This document shows, in pieces, positions 26,365 through 35,101 of a stretch of 58,153 bases of DNA. The translations under genes were made by a program, and so were the position numbers. Origin of the DNA: Gammaproteobacteria bacterium (lineage in GTDB: Bacteria > Pseudomonadota > Gammaproteobacteria > DSM-19610); the NCBI GenBank assembly GCA_026197075.1, contig JAPHQV010000048.1, positions 1-58,153 of the forward strand, given 5' to 3'. Position 1 is the first letter of the stretch. Each line of letters begins with the position of its first letter. The notes below the pieces were generated by a model, which saw only the letters and a program-made list of their open reading frames with translations, was not told the DNA's origin and did not search any database.

Positions 26365-26986
26365 AACGGAATTGTTCTCCCTGGTACGAAAGCACCACCC
26401 CTTGTGGGGTGATGCGTTCCAGCATCGCACCTTCCTTGAGACGGTCCCCCTCGCGGTAACGGTTCATATTGATGAGCACGAAGCGTTGCGCGGGCTGCTC
26501 CGCATAGACATGGACATCCAGGCTGAGTCCCGCGGCCAGCTGCTGCACCGCTGCGGATCCCCGCTGCCAGGGATCGATGGAATAGACCGGCGTTTCCTGC
26601 GCGACGGACTCCCGGCCTGCCGGCAACGGAACCTGCTTCTCGTGCGGTGTCGACGCGGAAGGCGGTGCCAGCACGATGGCCGGGCTCGGGTCCGGTTCGG
26701 GCGCATCCCGGGCGGGAAGCAGCGCGGGCCTGATCGGGGGTGCCACATCCCTGGTGGACGGGGGGTCTTCCAGCGCCACCGGGGCGGGCGGTATGGAAGG
26801 AGATTCGCGCAGGTACAGGAACAGCAACAGGGCCTGTACCCCCAGGAACAGCAGGACCAGCACCAGGGCCAGGCGGCGATAGTCCCGCCGCCCGCCCGCC
26901 ACCCGGTGGCTGGCACGCAGGTCGGGTACCGCGCCACGGCTGCGTTCCTGGTCCGCCTTTTTCAACGCCTCGAGTATGTAGGACAT
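26351..26986 (-). CDS. gspB: Type II secretion assembly protein GspB
   Basis: A 211-residue single-pass inner-membrane protein. It begins with the family signature MSYILEALKKADQERSRG, has one membrane helix (LALVLVLLFLGVQALLLFLYL), a Pro-rich periplasmic linker and a C-terminal T2SSB domain ending EGAMLERITPQGVVLSYQG. GspB works with GspA to help the secretin GspD insert through peptidoglycan. It sits 9 bp after gspA. Confidence 0.92.
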   Translation of the reverse strand: MSYILEALKKADQERSRGAVPDLRASHRVAGGRRDYRRLALVLVLLFLGVQALLLFLYLRESPSIPPAPVALEDPPSTRDVAPPIRPALLPARDAPEPDPSPAIVLAPPSASTPHEKQVPLPAGRESVAQETPVYSIDPWQRGSAAVQQLAAGLSLDVHVYAEQPAQRFVLINMNRYREGDRLKEGAMLERITPQGVVLSYQGEQFRYDRP

Positions 26987-26995
26987 AAAGCCTCG

Positions 26996-28636
26996 TCAGT
27001 CCGCGTCCCGCACCAGCCGGGGCATGCCCAGCTCCTGTGACAGCTTGTTCAATTGCATGATGGTACGCGGCCCCACCACCCCGTCGGCCTCCAGCTGGTG
27101 GTAGCGCTGGAAGTCCTGCAAGGCGGCCTGCAGGCCGTCGTCGAAATATTCAGCCGTGGTCTGCGCCGGCACGTCCAGCTGCTCCCGCACCCAGCGCACG
27201 GCGACGCCCGTATCAGCGGCACGCAACAGGGTCACGCCCCCCGGCAAGGCCCGCCATACCAGGGCATAGTCGCCGAACCAGGCTTGCTGGACACGGCTGG
27301 CGGGCAGCCGCCAGGTCTGGTCGCCCGCGCCCAGCGTGGCATGCTCGCCATCCAGGCTGTGGAGCACCACCGCGAGGCGGCGTCCCTCCGGTCCCACCAG
27401 GTAGAGCAGTGCCGGGTGGCCCGCGTTGCGCAGGGCCTGCCAGGAACCGCTGCGACTCAGGCAATGCAGCTCATGTTCCGGCAGCTGCTGGCACAGTTGC
27501 GCGCCAGTGCCACCCTGGGCCTCCACTCCCCAACGTGCCAGCAGGGCGTGCCAGGCCGCGTCCTCACCGGCCCGGGTGGCCGCGGCCACCAGCTGCGTCC
27601 AATCCGCCTCCACCTCTTGCTGCACCACTGGTGTGGGTTGAGGCTGAGCCGGCGCGGCCGGCGCGGTGGCCGGCGGGTCGGGCCGTGGTTCGAGGTCGGC
27701 CGCGATCGCCGGGCGTGGCGCAGCCCCTTCCCCGTTCCAGGGCTGCCACCACCAGGCGGCCAGCGCCAGGCCTGCCACAAGGGAGGCGGCCAATGCCCAG
27801 CCCCAGGGGGCCGGACTGGCTGGCGCGGCGGCCGGCAGTACCTCACGCGCGGCGCGGCGCAGCACGGGGGTGGTGACCTGCGCACGGTTTTCCACATAGG
27901 CACCCAGCAGGGCGCGGTCGGCCAGGACATTGATCAGGCGCGGTACGCCCCCGGACAGGCGTTGCAGGGCATCGAGGGCGCCCCGGCCGAACAACGAACC
28001 GCCGGCGCCACCGACCTGCAGGCGATGCAGGACATAGGCCTCGGTCTCGGTCCGGTTCATGGGCTCCAGGTGATAACGGGCGGTGATCCGCTGCGCCAGC
28101 TGGCGCAGGTCGTCCCGGGCCAGCAGGTCACGCAGCTCCGGCTGGCCGATCAGGATCACCTGCAGGAGTTTTTCCCGCTGCGTTTCCAGGTTGGTCAGCA
28201 GGCGCACCTGCTCCAGCACCTCGGGACTGAGGTTCTGGGCCTCGTCGATGAGAAGCACGGTCCGGCGCCCGGCCGCATGGGCCTGCAGCAGGTAACGATT
28301 GAGGGCATCGGTAAGGGTCTTGATGCTGTCGGTCCCCGCGGGATAGGGAACCCGCAGTTCATCGCACAGGGTGGCGATCAGCTCCAGGGCCGTGACCTTG
28401 GGATTGAGGATCAGGGCCACATCCACATTGTCCGGCAGCTGCTCCAGCAGGGCGCGGCACAGGGTGGTCTTGCCGGTACCCACCTCGCCGGTGAGCTGCA
28501 CGAAGCCACCTCCCTCCCCCACGCCATAGAGCAAATGGGCCAGGGCCTCGCGATGACGCGCACTCATGAACAGGAAGCGCGGATCCGGGGCGATGGAAAA
28601 GGGCCGCTCGTCCAGGTGAAAATGCTTTTCGTACAT
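26996..28636 (-). CDS. gspA: Type II secretion ATPase GspA/ExeA with peptidoglycan-binding domain
   Basis: A 546-residue protein starting MYEKHFHLDERPFSIAPDP, the ExeA signature. The AAA domain has Walker A GEVGTGKTT and Walker B TVLLIDEAQN. A membrane helix follows (WGWALAASLVAGLALAAWWW). The periplasmic part has a C39-peptidase-like domain and a C-terminal peptidoglycan-binding repeat with DDGLQAALQDFQRYHQLEADG. With GspB it supports secretin assembly. The core gsp genes are not in this window. Confidence 0.93.
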   Translation of the reverse strand: MYEKHFHLDERPFSIAPDPRFLFMSARHREALAHLLYGVGEGGGFVQLTGEVGTGKTTLCRALLEQLPDNVDVALILNPKVTALELIATLCDELRVPYPAGTDSIKTLTDALNRYLLQAHAAGRRTVLLIDEAQNLSPEVLEQVRLLTNLETQREKLLQVILIGQPELRDLLARDDLRQLAQRITARYHLEPMNRTETEAYVLHRLQVGGAGGSLFGRGALDALQRLSGGVPRLINVLADRALLGAYVENRAQVTTPVLRRAAREVLPAAAPASPAPWGWALAASLVAGLALAAWWWQPWNGEGAAPRPAIAADLEPRPDPPATAPAAPAQPQPTPVVQQEVEADWTQLVAAATRAGEDAAWHALLARWGVEAQGGTGAQLCQQLPEHELHCLSRSGSWQALRNAGHPALLYLVGPEGRRLAVVLHSLDGEHATLGAGDQTWRLPASRVQQAWFGDYALVWRALPGGVTLLRAADTGVAVRWVREQLDVPAQTTAEYFDDGLQAALQDFQRYHQLEADGVVGPRTIMQLNKLSQELGMPRLVRDAD

Positions 28637-28950
28637 ATTGTCAGGGGCTCACAACGGGCAAGGTGCTTCCACTGGATGGAATGGAGCGAAACGAGGAGAG
28701 CATCCTACGCCAACCCAGCCCCTTGCTGCTGGATGGTACAACAAAGCGCCTGATGGACACAGGACCCGCGCGCTGAACCTCAGGTGAACGACTGTCAATA
28801 AAACCGGCATTCGGATACCACCCGACGCCGAAGTCAAATCAATCCCTTACAGGAAACAGCCCTCTTCGTCTCAGGGAATATCCTGTCAGAATTATTTACG
28901 ATTTTGCGACGGAGAAAAATAAACCCCTTCATAAACAAACAAATGGGATC

Positions 28951-28966
28951 CGGCACAGTACTTGCT
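28951..28966 (+). promoter_or_regulatory. sigma54 promoter of the 62-residue gene
   Basis: CGGCACAGTACTTGCT matches the -24/-12 consensus TGGCACG-N4-TTGCW at all but two specified positions, with the invariant GG (28952-28953) and GC (28964-28965) exactly 10 bp apart. The predicted start is near 28977, followed by AGGAGG and the ATG at 29008. GATTTTGCGACG at 28900-28911 weakly resembles the boxes upstream of the other sigma54 promoters in this region. Confidence 0.75.
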
Positions 28967-29007
28967 GCTGATTGAGTACAAAACCAAGAAAAAGAACAGG
29001 AGGCAAC

Positions 29008-29196
29008 ATGAACGCCAAAGTTCAGAAAACCATCCATGGCCTTTCCGTGGTTGCCCAACCGGTGTTCAAAGGCGAACCGACCCCGGCCTACTGGCTGGGC
29101 GCAATCAATGAACACGCCCTCGAACCACGTTTTCCCAGTGCCCCGGAAGTGTTTCAGTTCGTTACCCGCCTGAGGGCGGGAATGCTGCGTACCTGA
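29008..29196 (+). CDS. Unknown 62-residue protein under sigma54 promoter
   Basis: Not recognised. The product begins MNAKVQKTIHGLSVVAQPVF, contains GEPTPAYWLGAINEHALEP and ends VTRLRAGMLRT. It is soluble, with no signal peptide and no cysteine. AGGAGG lies five bases before the ATG and a sigma54 promoter lies 43-57 bp upstream. It is convergent with the periplasmic-protein gene of the two-component operon, with only 7 bp between stops. The context suggests a member of the regulon controlled by the adjacent NtrC-family regulator. Confidence 0.7.
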   Translation: MNAKVQKTIHGLSVVAQPVFKGEPTPAYWLGAINEHALEPRFPSAPEVFQFVTRLRAGMLRT

Positions 29197-29203
29197 CCAG
29201 CGC

Positions 29204-29989
29204 CTAGTCCAGTCTGGCGGGCATCAGCAGCTCCCGCAGGGGGCGTGGCGAGGCATCCCGAGGTCCCTTGAGGGCGAGACGCATCCCCGAACTCGTCGGA
29301 CTGGGTCCGAAGCCGTCGGAAACAGCCAGCGCCCAGATACGCACCGGGTGCAGACCGGCCTCCAGGCGTACCTGCCCCCGGCGCGCGCTGCGTCCCGTTT
29401 CATCCTGGTAATCCACCACCATCACATCTCCCAGGCTGGCCTGGATACTCATGCGTACCGAAACGGTGGAACCTCCCTCCCGGGCCGGCTGTGGGTAAAT
29501 CACCAGCTCGTATTCTCCGGGGTGGGTAATGGGGAGCCGCCCCTCCAGCAGCAAGCCCACGTAACGGTAGCTGGCCGGGTCGCGGTAGGGTGACATCAAT
29601 CCGGCGCCAGGCACATCGTAGGCGGAGGGATCGAAGGACAGGGTATCCGTCTCGGTGATGCGACCCTCCACCAGGGGCCGGGCTGCCGCGGGGGAGGCGC
29701 TGTCCAGTGGTTCATTCTGGAGGTAATAGCGGATATGCACCCCTGGCTGTGCAACCGGGGCCGTTACCACAGGTGCGGGTTGCAGTGACCGCGGCGCGAC
29801 GGCGGCCGGCACCGTTTCCCGCCGCTCCTGCTGCTGCTCCTGCAACATCTGCCGCAACTCCCGCAGCTCGGTTTCCAACCGCTGCAGTCGTTCATCCGCC
29901 GTCTCGGCCTGAACCGACGACAGTCCGGACAGGGGCAACAGCAGGCTGGCAAGCAGCCAGAGACGCAGGCGATGCCCATTCATGCTCAT
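29204..29989 (-). CDS. Periplasmic coiled-coil protein of unknown function
   Basis: A 261-residue exported protein: signal peptide ending near SSVQA, a short coiled coil (ADERLQRLETELRELRQMLQ), a Pro-rich linker and a C-terminal beta-rich domain (YVGLLLEGRLPITHPGEYEL, LEAGLHPVRIWALAVSDG) whose pattern is reminiscent of PA14-like domains. It starts 9 bp after the response regulator stop, so it is the third gene of the kinase-regulator operon. It could be a sensory accessory or a structural partner of the cytochrome-porin system. I do not recognise a named family. Confidence 0.75.
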   Translation of the reverse strand: MSMNGHRLRLWLLASLLLPLSGLSSVQAETADERLQRLETELRELRQMLQEQQQERRETVPAAVAPRSLQPAPVVTAPVAQPGVHIRYYLQNEPLDSASPAAARPLVEGRITETDTLSFDPSAYDVPGAGLMSPYRDPASYRYVGLLLEGRLPITHPGEYELVIYPQPAREGGSTVSVRMSIQASLGDVMVVDYQDETGRSARRGQVRLEAGLHPVRIWALAVSDGFGPSPTSSGMRLALKGPRDASPRPLRELLMPARLD

Positions 29990-29998
29990 TCGTTTTCC

Positions 29999-31396
29999 TC
30001 AGCCATCCAGTTGATAACGTTTGATCTTGCGCCACAGGGTGGATTTATCGATACCCAGTATCTCCGCCGTCAAACCACGGTCACCATCGGTTTCACGCAA
30101 AGTCTTCTGGATGAAATAGGCCTCGATCTCTTCCAGACTCTGCGGCGGGATATGATCCAGGGCCTTGGCCGTATGTTCTCGCTCCGCGGAGATCTCCGGG
30201 GGCAAGAGATCCTCGTCCATCATGTCCCCATCGGACAGGATGATCATGCGTTCCAGAAGGTTCTCCAGCTCACGAACATTGCCCGGCCATTCATAGCGCA
30301 TGAGCGCACCGAGCACCCGGGTCGTAACCCCTTTAACCTGCTTCCCGATACGAGCGGATATCCGCGCCACGAAATAATTCACCAGCAAGGGAATGTCATC
30401 GCGACGCTCATGCAGGGGTGGAATATGGATCTCGATCACCTTGAGTCGGTAATAGAGATCCTCGCGAAAATCACCGCTTGCAATCAAATCATGAATCGAA
30501 CGGTTGCTGGCCGCCAGCACCCGCACATCGACACTGCGCGGCGTGGTATCGCCCATGCGATAAAAAGCACCATCCTGTAGCACGCGCAATAACTTCGCCT
30601 GCAGGGAGAGAGAGGAATTGTTGATTTCATCCAGAAACAGCACGCCACCATCCGCCGCCTCGAAAAGCCCGGGCTTGTTCTTGTCCGCGCCCGTGAAAGC
30701 GCCTTTCACATAGCCAAACAACTCACTTTCAATGATATTCTCGGGTATCGCCGCACAATTTATAGCCACGAAACGCTTGTCCGCACGCTTGCTTTGTGCG
30801 TGAATCTGCTTGGCAATCAACTCCTTTCCACAACCGCTCTCACCGGTAATCAGTACCGCGCAATCATAGGCTGACGCTGCATCGATCAGTTTGCGCATCT
30901 TGCCCACGGACTGGGAACGCCCGATAAAACCATCGCTTTCCTGGAACAGACGATTCTGCTCCCGAAGATCATGGTTTTCCCGTCGCAACTGGTAATGCTC
31001 CAGCGCACGCTGGGCCATGCAGCGCAATTCCTCATTGTCGAACGGCTTGCGAATATAATCGAAGGCGCCACTCTTGAGCGCTTCCACGGCCGACTCGACG
31101 GTGGCATAACCGGTAATCATGGCCACCTGGGTCATGGCGTTTCGGGCACGCGCGAAACGCAGCAACTCCATGCCATCGACACGCGGCATACGCAGATCCG
31201 TGAGCAGCAGGGCAACATCGTGGTTTTCCAGGAAGTCCAGGGCATGCTGGGAACTCTCGGCCTGCACCACCGCTACATCGAGGGTGGATATTACGCTTGC
31301 CACCAGTTCGCGCATCACTGCATCGTCCTCGCATACCAGGACCAGCGGACGACCAGCCGTTTCACTAATCAACTTCTCTGCCACTGCCACACTCAC
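29999..31396 (-). CDS. sigma54-dependent response regulator (NtrC family)
   Basis: A 465-residue enhancer-binding protein. The receiver domain has the phospho-acceptor Asp67 in LLLTDLRMPRVDG. The AAA+ domain has Walker A GESGCGKE (185-192), the sigma54-contacting GAFTGA loop (232-237), Walker B GGVLFLDEI and the arginine-finger region. The Fis-type helix-turn-helix is at the C terminus (LTAEILGIDKSTLWRKIKRY). It overlaps the kinase gene by 4 bp. Sigma54-type promoters flank it on both sides (28951, 34985, 38138, 41351), so it very probably activates the surrounding redox genes. The signal is unknown. Confidence 0.95.
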   Translation of the reverse strand: MSVAVAEKLISETAGRPLVLVCEDDAVMRELVASVISTLDVAVVQAESSQHALDFLENHDVALLLTDLRMPRVDGMELLRFARARNAMTQVAMITGYATVESAVEALKSGAFDYIRKPFDNEELRCMAQRALEHYQLRRENHDLREQNRLFQESDGFIGRSQSVGKMRKLIDAASAYDCAVLITGESGCGKELIAKQIHAQSKRADKRFVAINCAAIPENIIESELFGYVKGAFTGADKNKPGLFEAADGGVLFLDEINNSSLSLQAKLLRVLQDGAFYRMGDTTPRSVDVRVLAASNRSIHDLIASGDFREDLYYRLKVIEIHIPPLHERRDDIPLLVNYFVARISARIGKQVKGVTTRVLGALMRYEWPGNVRELENLLERMIILSDGDMMDEDLLPPEISAEREHTAKALDHIPPQSLEEIEAYFIQKTLRETDGDRGLTAEILGIDKSTLWRKIKRYQLDG

Positions 31397-32856
31397 TGTA
31401 CTTCCACCTCGGGTCTTATATGGGGGAGCTCGACGATGAAGCGCGCACCACCCTCGAATTCCGCATCATAGCGAATGGATGCCCCGCGCCGGTTGAGCAT
31501 GGCCTGGCAGATTGCAAGGCCCAGGCCGGTCCCGCTACCGACATCCTTGGTAGTGAAGAAGGGATCGAAAATACGCCCGCGGATATCCGCCGGGATACCA
31601 GGACCGTTGTCTTCCACACTCATGATCGCACGGCCACGTTCGTCAAGCCGTGTGCATACACGGATCCTGCCATCCTTGCCGCCAGACAGTGCCTGTATGG
31701 AATTGGAAATCAGGTTCACCAGCACAATCTCCAGCTGGCCACAGGCGCCTTCAACCTGCAGCTCCCCCGGAACCAGATCCAGCTCGACCTCGATGCTGTA
31801 GCGCTTCATGCGGCAGCTGACGAATGTCTCGCTGACACTCAAGGCGACACTATTGATATCGCAAACCTCCCGGGAGCACTTGTCCTTGCTGCGGGCATAA
31901 TGGAGCAGATCATCGATGATGCGCGAGCAACGTCGTGCCTCGTCGCAGATGACCCGTGTCCACTCGTGAAGCTTGCGGTCCTCGCCAATGGAATCCCGCA
32001 ACAGTTGTGCATAACCCAGGATACTGCCCAGCGGAGTATTCAGTTCGTGAGCCACGCCAGCGGCCAGCTCGCCCATGGCCACCAGCTTTTCCTGGTTGTA
32101 GACATTTTCCTGCAGGCGCTTGTAGTCACTGATGTCCTGCAAAGTGATCACGGCACCCATATCGGAACTCGTCTGGCTGACAAAGGCCAGGTTAAGGGAA
32201 AGATGCCGGAGTGAGCCTTTGAGCGTGGTCTGAATCTCCTGGCTGCTGATACTTCGCTTGTACAGGAAGGCATCACGCAACAGGTCTCGGTCGATCTCCC
32301 TCAATTCCAGCAGATCAAACAGACTGCGTCCGGCAAGATCTTCCTCTGGCAGGCCAAACATGGCCTCAACCTGGGAATTGGTGGCATTGATACAAAGATC
32401 ATCGTCGACACTGAGCAAGGCACCGGGCAGGCTCTGCAATACCGCATTGATCCGGTTTCGCTCCGTCAATACCCGATTCTGACATTCCTCCACGGTGGCG
32501 AATACCCGTCGCAGCGTGGCCATCATGAGATTGTAGTCACCGACGAAATGACGCATGTAGGGCCCTGGGAGGTTACCCAGGTCCACGGGTTGCAAGGTGC
32601 CCTCCTGGGCGTCGAGCATGCCTGCGTGTAGCGCCTCCAGGACCTGGCGGTAACGCAGCATGCGATACAACAGGAAAGCCACTCCCAGGAGCAAAAGGAG
32701 CGCCGGCCACACGACCAGGGACAGGGGCAGCTGCGCACCTCCCCCGGAATGCAGCAACAGCAGCGCGGCGACCAGCATGCCGGTCGCCGCCACCAGCCAG
32801 CCCACCACGCAACGCGGCCGCGCCGCGTGCGCGTCCGCCGCATGACCACTTTGCAT
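31393..32856 (-). CDS. Membrane sensor histidine kinase
   Basis: A 487-residue kinase (start at 32856, [13 protein letters not shown] at 32916 is a longer alternative). Two membrane helices (~17-36 and ~47-67) with almost no periplasmic loop imply it senses membrane or cytoplasmic signals. They are followed by a HAMP-like linker, a PAS domain ([20 protein letters not shown]...), the H box [14 protein letters not shown] with His270, and the ATPase boxes [10 protein letters not shown] and [14 protein letters not shown] overlap couples it to the NtrC-family regulator. The PAS domain contains a single Cys ([10 protein letters not shown]) that could be redox active; that is speculation. Confidence 0.93.
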   Translation of the reverse strand: MQSGHAADAHAARPRCVVGWLVAATGMLVAALLLLHSGGGAQLPLSLVVWPALLLLLGVAFLLYRMLRYRQVLEALHAGMLDAQEGTLQPVDLGNLPGPYMRHFVGDYNLMMATLRRVFATVEECQNRVLTERNRINAVLQSLPGALLSVDDDLCINATNSQVEAMFGLPEEDLAGRSLFDLLELREIDRDLLRDAFLYKRSISSQEIQTTLKGSLRHLSLNLAFVSQTSSDMGAVITLQDISDYKRLQENVYNQEKLVAMGELAAGVAHELNTPLGSILGYAQLLRDSIGEDRKLHEWTRVICDEARRCSRIIDDLLHYARSKDKCSREVCDINSVALSVSETFVSCRMKRYSIEVELDLVPGELQVEGACGQLEIVLVNLISNSIQALSGGKDGRIRVCTRLDERGRAIMSVEDNGPGIPADIRGRIFDPFFTTKDVGSGTGLGLAICQAMLNRRGASIRYDAEFEGGARFIVELPHIRPEVEVQ

Positions 32857-32890
32857 TACGCTGGAAATCGCACACCCCTCTACAGCAGGG

Positions 32891-32919
32891 CGGGTGGCCG
32901 CCCGATGGACGGCCACCCG
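32891..32919. other. 10-bp perfect hairpin between porin and kinase genes
   Basis: CGGGTGGCCG (32891-32900) pairs with CGGCCACCCG (32910-32919). No U tract follows on either strand. It may separate expression of the porin transcript from the regulatory genes. Confidence 0.6.
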
Positions 32920-32954
32920 TATGGATTACCTTCCCTGGATGACCGGCTCCGGCG

Positions 32955-34130
32955 TCAGAAGATCAACTGCAGACCCAGGGTCGCCTGGTCATAATCGCGC
33001 AGGGACTGGATGGTTGGGTGCTGTCGGTCATAATCCACGGTGGCATATTCGAAGGTCACCTTCAGCTGCTGACCGTGGATATAGTAGTTGGCACCGACGC
33101 TGAGCCACCTGTTGTCATAGTAGCCGTTGGATACGCCGTAGTCGAGATCCTCGTGGCGGAGGAAGAACTGCAGGCGGCCCATGCCCACCTTGCCGGGCAA
33201 CAGGTAGCCCAGCTTGGCGTAATGCCCCTTGAGCTCGCTGGTGACGGGGAGCGTACTAGGATCAGGCCCGTTGATGGCATCATCCGTGCTGTAATCCATG
33301 TAGGCCGCGGAGGCCGTTACGGTGCCACTCGCGGTCGGGTACTCCATGAATACATCGGCGGTCCAGGCCTCGTAGTCGCGGATATCCTGGCGGTTGCCCC
33401 AGTCGGCATAGGTCACATCCCGTTGGGTGTCATAGGCAGCGCCCACGGTCAGCACCTTGCGTGTACCCAGGTAGGTGCCGCGATAACCGTAGTCGAATTC
33501 CGGATCCCAGAAGGACCAGTGGGCACGGGCGGTCATGCGCGGAGAGTCCTTCGCCACCTCGTCCGACTCCCGGCCGTCGGACAGCATCAACCGGTACTGG
33601 AACTGACCGTCCGCCAGGTTGCCCCACATGGCGGCGCCCGTGTCCCGGGTGCCACCAAAGGGTGTATAGGCGAGCACCTCGCCGCGGTCCAGGGTCAGCG
33701 GCTCCAGGCAGGCCTCCAGGTTTTCACGGGTGAAGGTGTTCTTGAAGCGACCGATGATGAACCGCATGCTGTCGGTCCAGTCAAGGGTCAGATAGGCGTC
33801 ACGGTAATACACGCTGCGATTGTCCTGCCCGGCGCGGCTGTCACTGCCGGCCTCCAGCTGCGCATAGAATCCGATGTAGTCGTTGTACTGGCCGGACAGG
33901 GTGATGCGGTTGCGGCGCAGGAAGAAATCCGTGCTGCTGCCCGAATCGTTGTTCGAGGTGAAATCCCTGGCCTGGGCCCACATCTGTACCGAGTAGCCCA
34001 GAGTCACGAAACCCTCGTCGCCGTACTCGAAGGTGGGACCGGCCTGGGTGGCGCCGCCGGCACCCGCAAGGGCAAGGCCAAGGGCCGCGCGAAATGCCAT
34101 CTGCTGGCGTACTGTCTTGAACATTGTCAT
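32955..34130 (-). CDS. Outer-membrane porin of the redox cluster (ExtI-like)
   Basis: A 391-residue beta-barrel protein. The signal peptide ends near GATQA, and the mature protein begins FEYGDEGFVTLGYSVQMWAQ and ends LGLQLIF with a terminal Phe. Alternating amphipathic strands such as NRITLSGQYNDYIGFYAQLE run throughout. It differs from the general porins at 0-2.4 kb and resembles phosphate-selective/OprO-type barrels and the ExtI porins of selenite/tellurite reduction operons. Its start lies 4 bp after the triheme cytochrome, so the two are co-transcribed. It may admit the substrate or form an outer-membrane conduit with the cytochromes. Confidence 0.82.
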   Translation of the reverse strand: MTMFKTVRQQMAFRAALGLALAGAGGATQAGPTFEYGDEGFVTLGYSVQMWAQARDFTSNNDSGSSTDFFLRRNRITLSGQYNDYIGFYAQLEAGSDSRAGQDNRSVYYRDAYLTLDWTDSMRFIIGRFKNTFTRENLEACLEPLTLDRGEVLAYTPFGGTRDTGAAMWGNLADGQFQYRLMLSDGRESDEVAKDSPRMTARAHWSFWDPEFDYGYRGTYLGTRKVLTVGAAYDTQRDVTYADWGNRQDIRDYEAWTADVFMEYPTASGTVTASAAYMDYSTDDAINGPDPSTLPVTSELKGHYAKLGYLLPGKVGMGRLQFFLRHEDLDYGVSNGYYDNRWLSVGANYYIHGQQLKVTFEYATVDYDRQHPTIQSLRDYDQATLGLQLIF

Positions 34131-34134
34131 TCTC

Positions 34135-34665
34135 CTACTCCCCCTGGTTATTCGTCAGCTTGAGATAGATATCCACCAGACCCTGGTCATCCGCTCCCGT
34201 GTGGCAGCTGAAGCAGCTCGTGGCGGGCTGCTGGCGCGGATCGCCGATCAAGCCGGCATGGGCGATGTCCTGCTTCATCAGGCGCGGGTTACCCTGGTGG
34301 CAGCCGGCGCAGGAATTGTTGACGGACTTGTGCTGCACGTGCCAGGGATCCTGGTCAGGATCCATCCCCGGCTCCTCGGCGCGCTTACCATTGTGACAAC
34401 GGAAACAGGAGGAGGCACCGAGGCCACAGGCATTGGCTACCTGGATAGGGAGACCCGCCAGGACATGTTCATGCACATCCGCCAGGAACTCGTTACCCCA
34501 GCCATGGATGGCTTCCGTCTTCCGGGCTTCGGCCGTCATGTCGCTGTCAGGTCCATCAAAGCCCACCAACCAGGACCAGGAGGCCCCGCCCGCCACCGTG
34601 ACGACCGCCAGTACCGCGAGCAGGCGCACCTGCCTGGCAAAGGCGCTCAACCATTTTCTCACCAT
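34135..34665 (-). CDS. Membrane-anchored triheme cytochrome c
   Basis: A 176-residue protein with an uncleaved N-terminal helix (LLAVLAVVTVAGGASWSWLVG) and three CXXCH heme sites at residues 87-91 (CFRCH), 119-123 (CAGCH) and 151-155 (CFSCH). Extra His residues (HGWGNEF, HEHVL, HVQHK) can act as distal ligands. It is probably periplasmic and tethered to the inner membrane, passing electrons between the quinol pool or other cytochromes and the pentaheme protein. The start at 34665 is preceded by GAGGAG. It forms an operon with the porin and the small protein upstream. Confidence 0.9.
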   Translation of the reverse strand: MVRKWLSAFARQVRLLAVLAVVTVAGGASWSWLVGFDGPDSDMTAEARKTEAIHGWGNEFLADVHEHVLAGLPIQVANACGLGASSCFRCHNGKRAEEPGMDPDQDPWHVQHKSVNNSCAGCHQGNPRLMKQDIAHAGLIGDPRQQPATSCFSCHTGADDQGLVDIYLKLTNNQGE

Positions 34666-34699
34666 AACCTTCTCCTCGTTTACCATCACTGAGTTAGCG

Positions 34700-34957
34700 T
34701 CACTTACTCTCTTGCGGCTCGACAATGGACTCCAGGCGCTTGCGTTCCGCTGCCTGGATTTCTTTCTCACCCAAGCCGGTGGAACACATGCAGACCGGGC
34801 CGGAGCGAAAACGCAGCCGCGAGGAGCGCGCGGGCTCCCCTGGTTGCTCGGTCGCCTTGCGCACGGCCCCAGGCCCTGCATCTGCCCGCGCCTCCGGTAC
34901 GCCGGAGGCCCATAGGGCCATCGTGATCACCACCGTACTTGCATAAGCCTTGACCAC
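34700..34957 (-). CDS. Small exported protein with CMC motif
   Basis: An 85-residue protein starting at GTG 34957, chosen because AGGAGG lies seven bases upstream. The signal peptide is VVITMALWASGVPEARA. The mature chain is short, basic in the middle, and holds VCMCSTGLGEKEIQAAERK, in which the C-x-C pair could bind metal or carry a persulfide. Not a recognised family. It directly follows a sigma54 promoter and leads the triheme-porin operon. Confidence 0.65.
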   Translation of the reverse strand: MVKAYASTVVITMALWASGVPEARADAGPGAVRKATEQPGEPARSSRLRFRSGPVCMCSTGLGEKEIQAAERKRLESIVEPQESK

Positions 34958-34984
34958 TGTCACACCTCCTGACCCGCATACCCT

Positions 34985-35001
34985 ATGCAGGTTACGCGCC
35001 A
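34985..35001 (-). promoter_or_regulatory. sigma54 promoter of the small protein-triheme-porin operon
   Basis: Minus-strand TGGCGCGTAACCTGCA has the invariant GG (34999-35000) and GC (34987-34988) 10 bp apart and matches most of TGGCACG-N4-TTGCW. The start is expected near 34975, just before AGGAGG and the GTG at 34957. Confidence 0.65.
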
Positions 35002-35057
35002 GTCTTGAAATTCATTCAAAAACAATAGGTAATCTGGAATAACCCCTGCGCCATGGA

Positions 35058-35101
35058 TTGCATATGCGAGCGTCGGTGATGTGGCATCTCAATTTGCAAT
35101 C
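35058..35101 (-). promoter_or_regulatory. Paired TTGCA boxes (candidate enhancer) upstream of sigma54 promoter
   Basis: On the plus strand CAATTTGCAATC lies at 35090-35101 and a second TTGCA at 35058-35062, 36 bp apart. The distal box is ~120 bp upstream of the predicted start. The same arrangement occurs upstream of the promoters at 38138 and 41351, which makes these candidate sites for the NtrC-family regulator. Confidence 0.5.
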
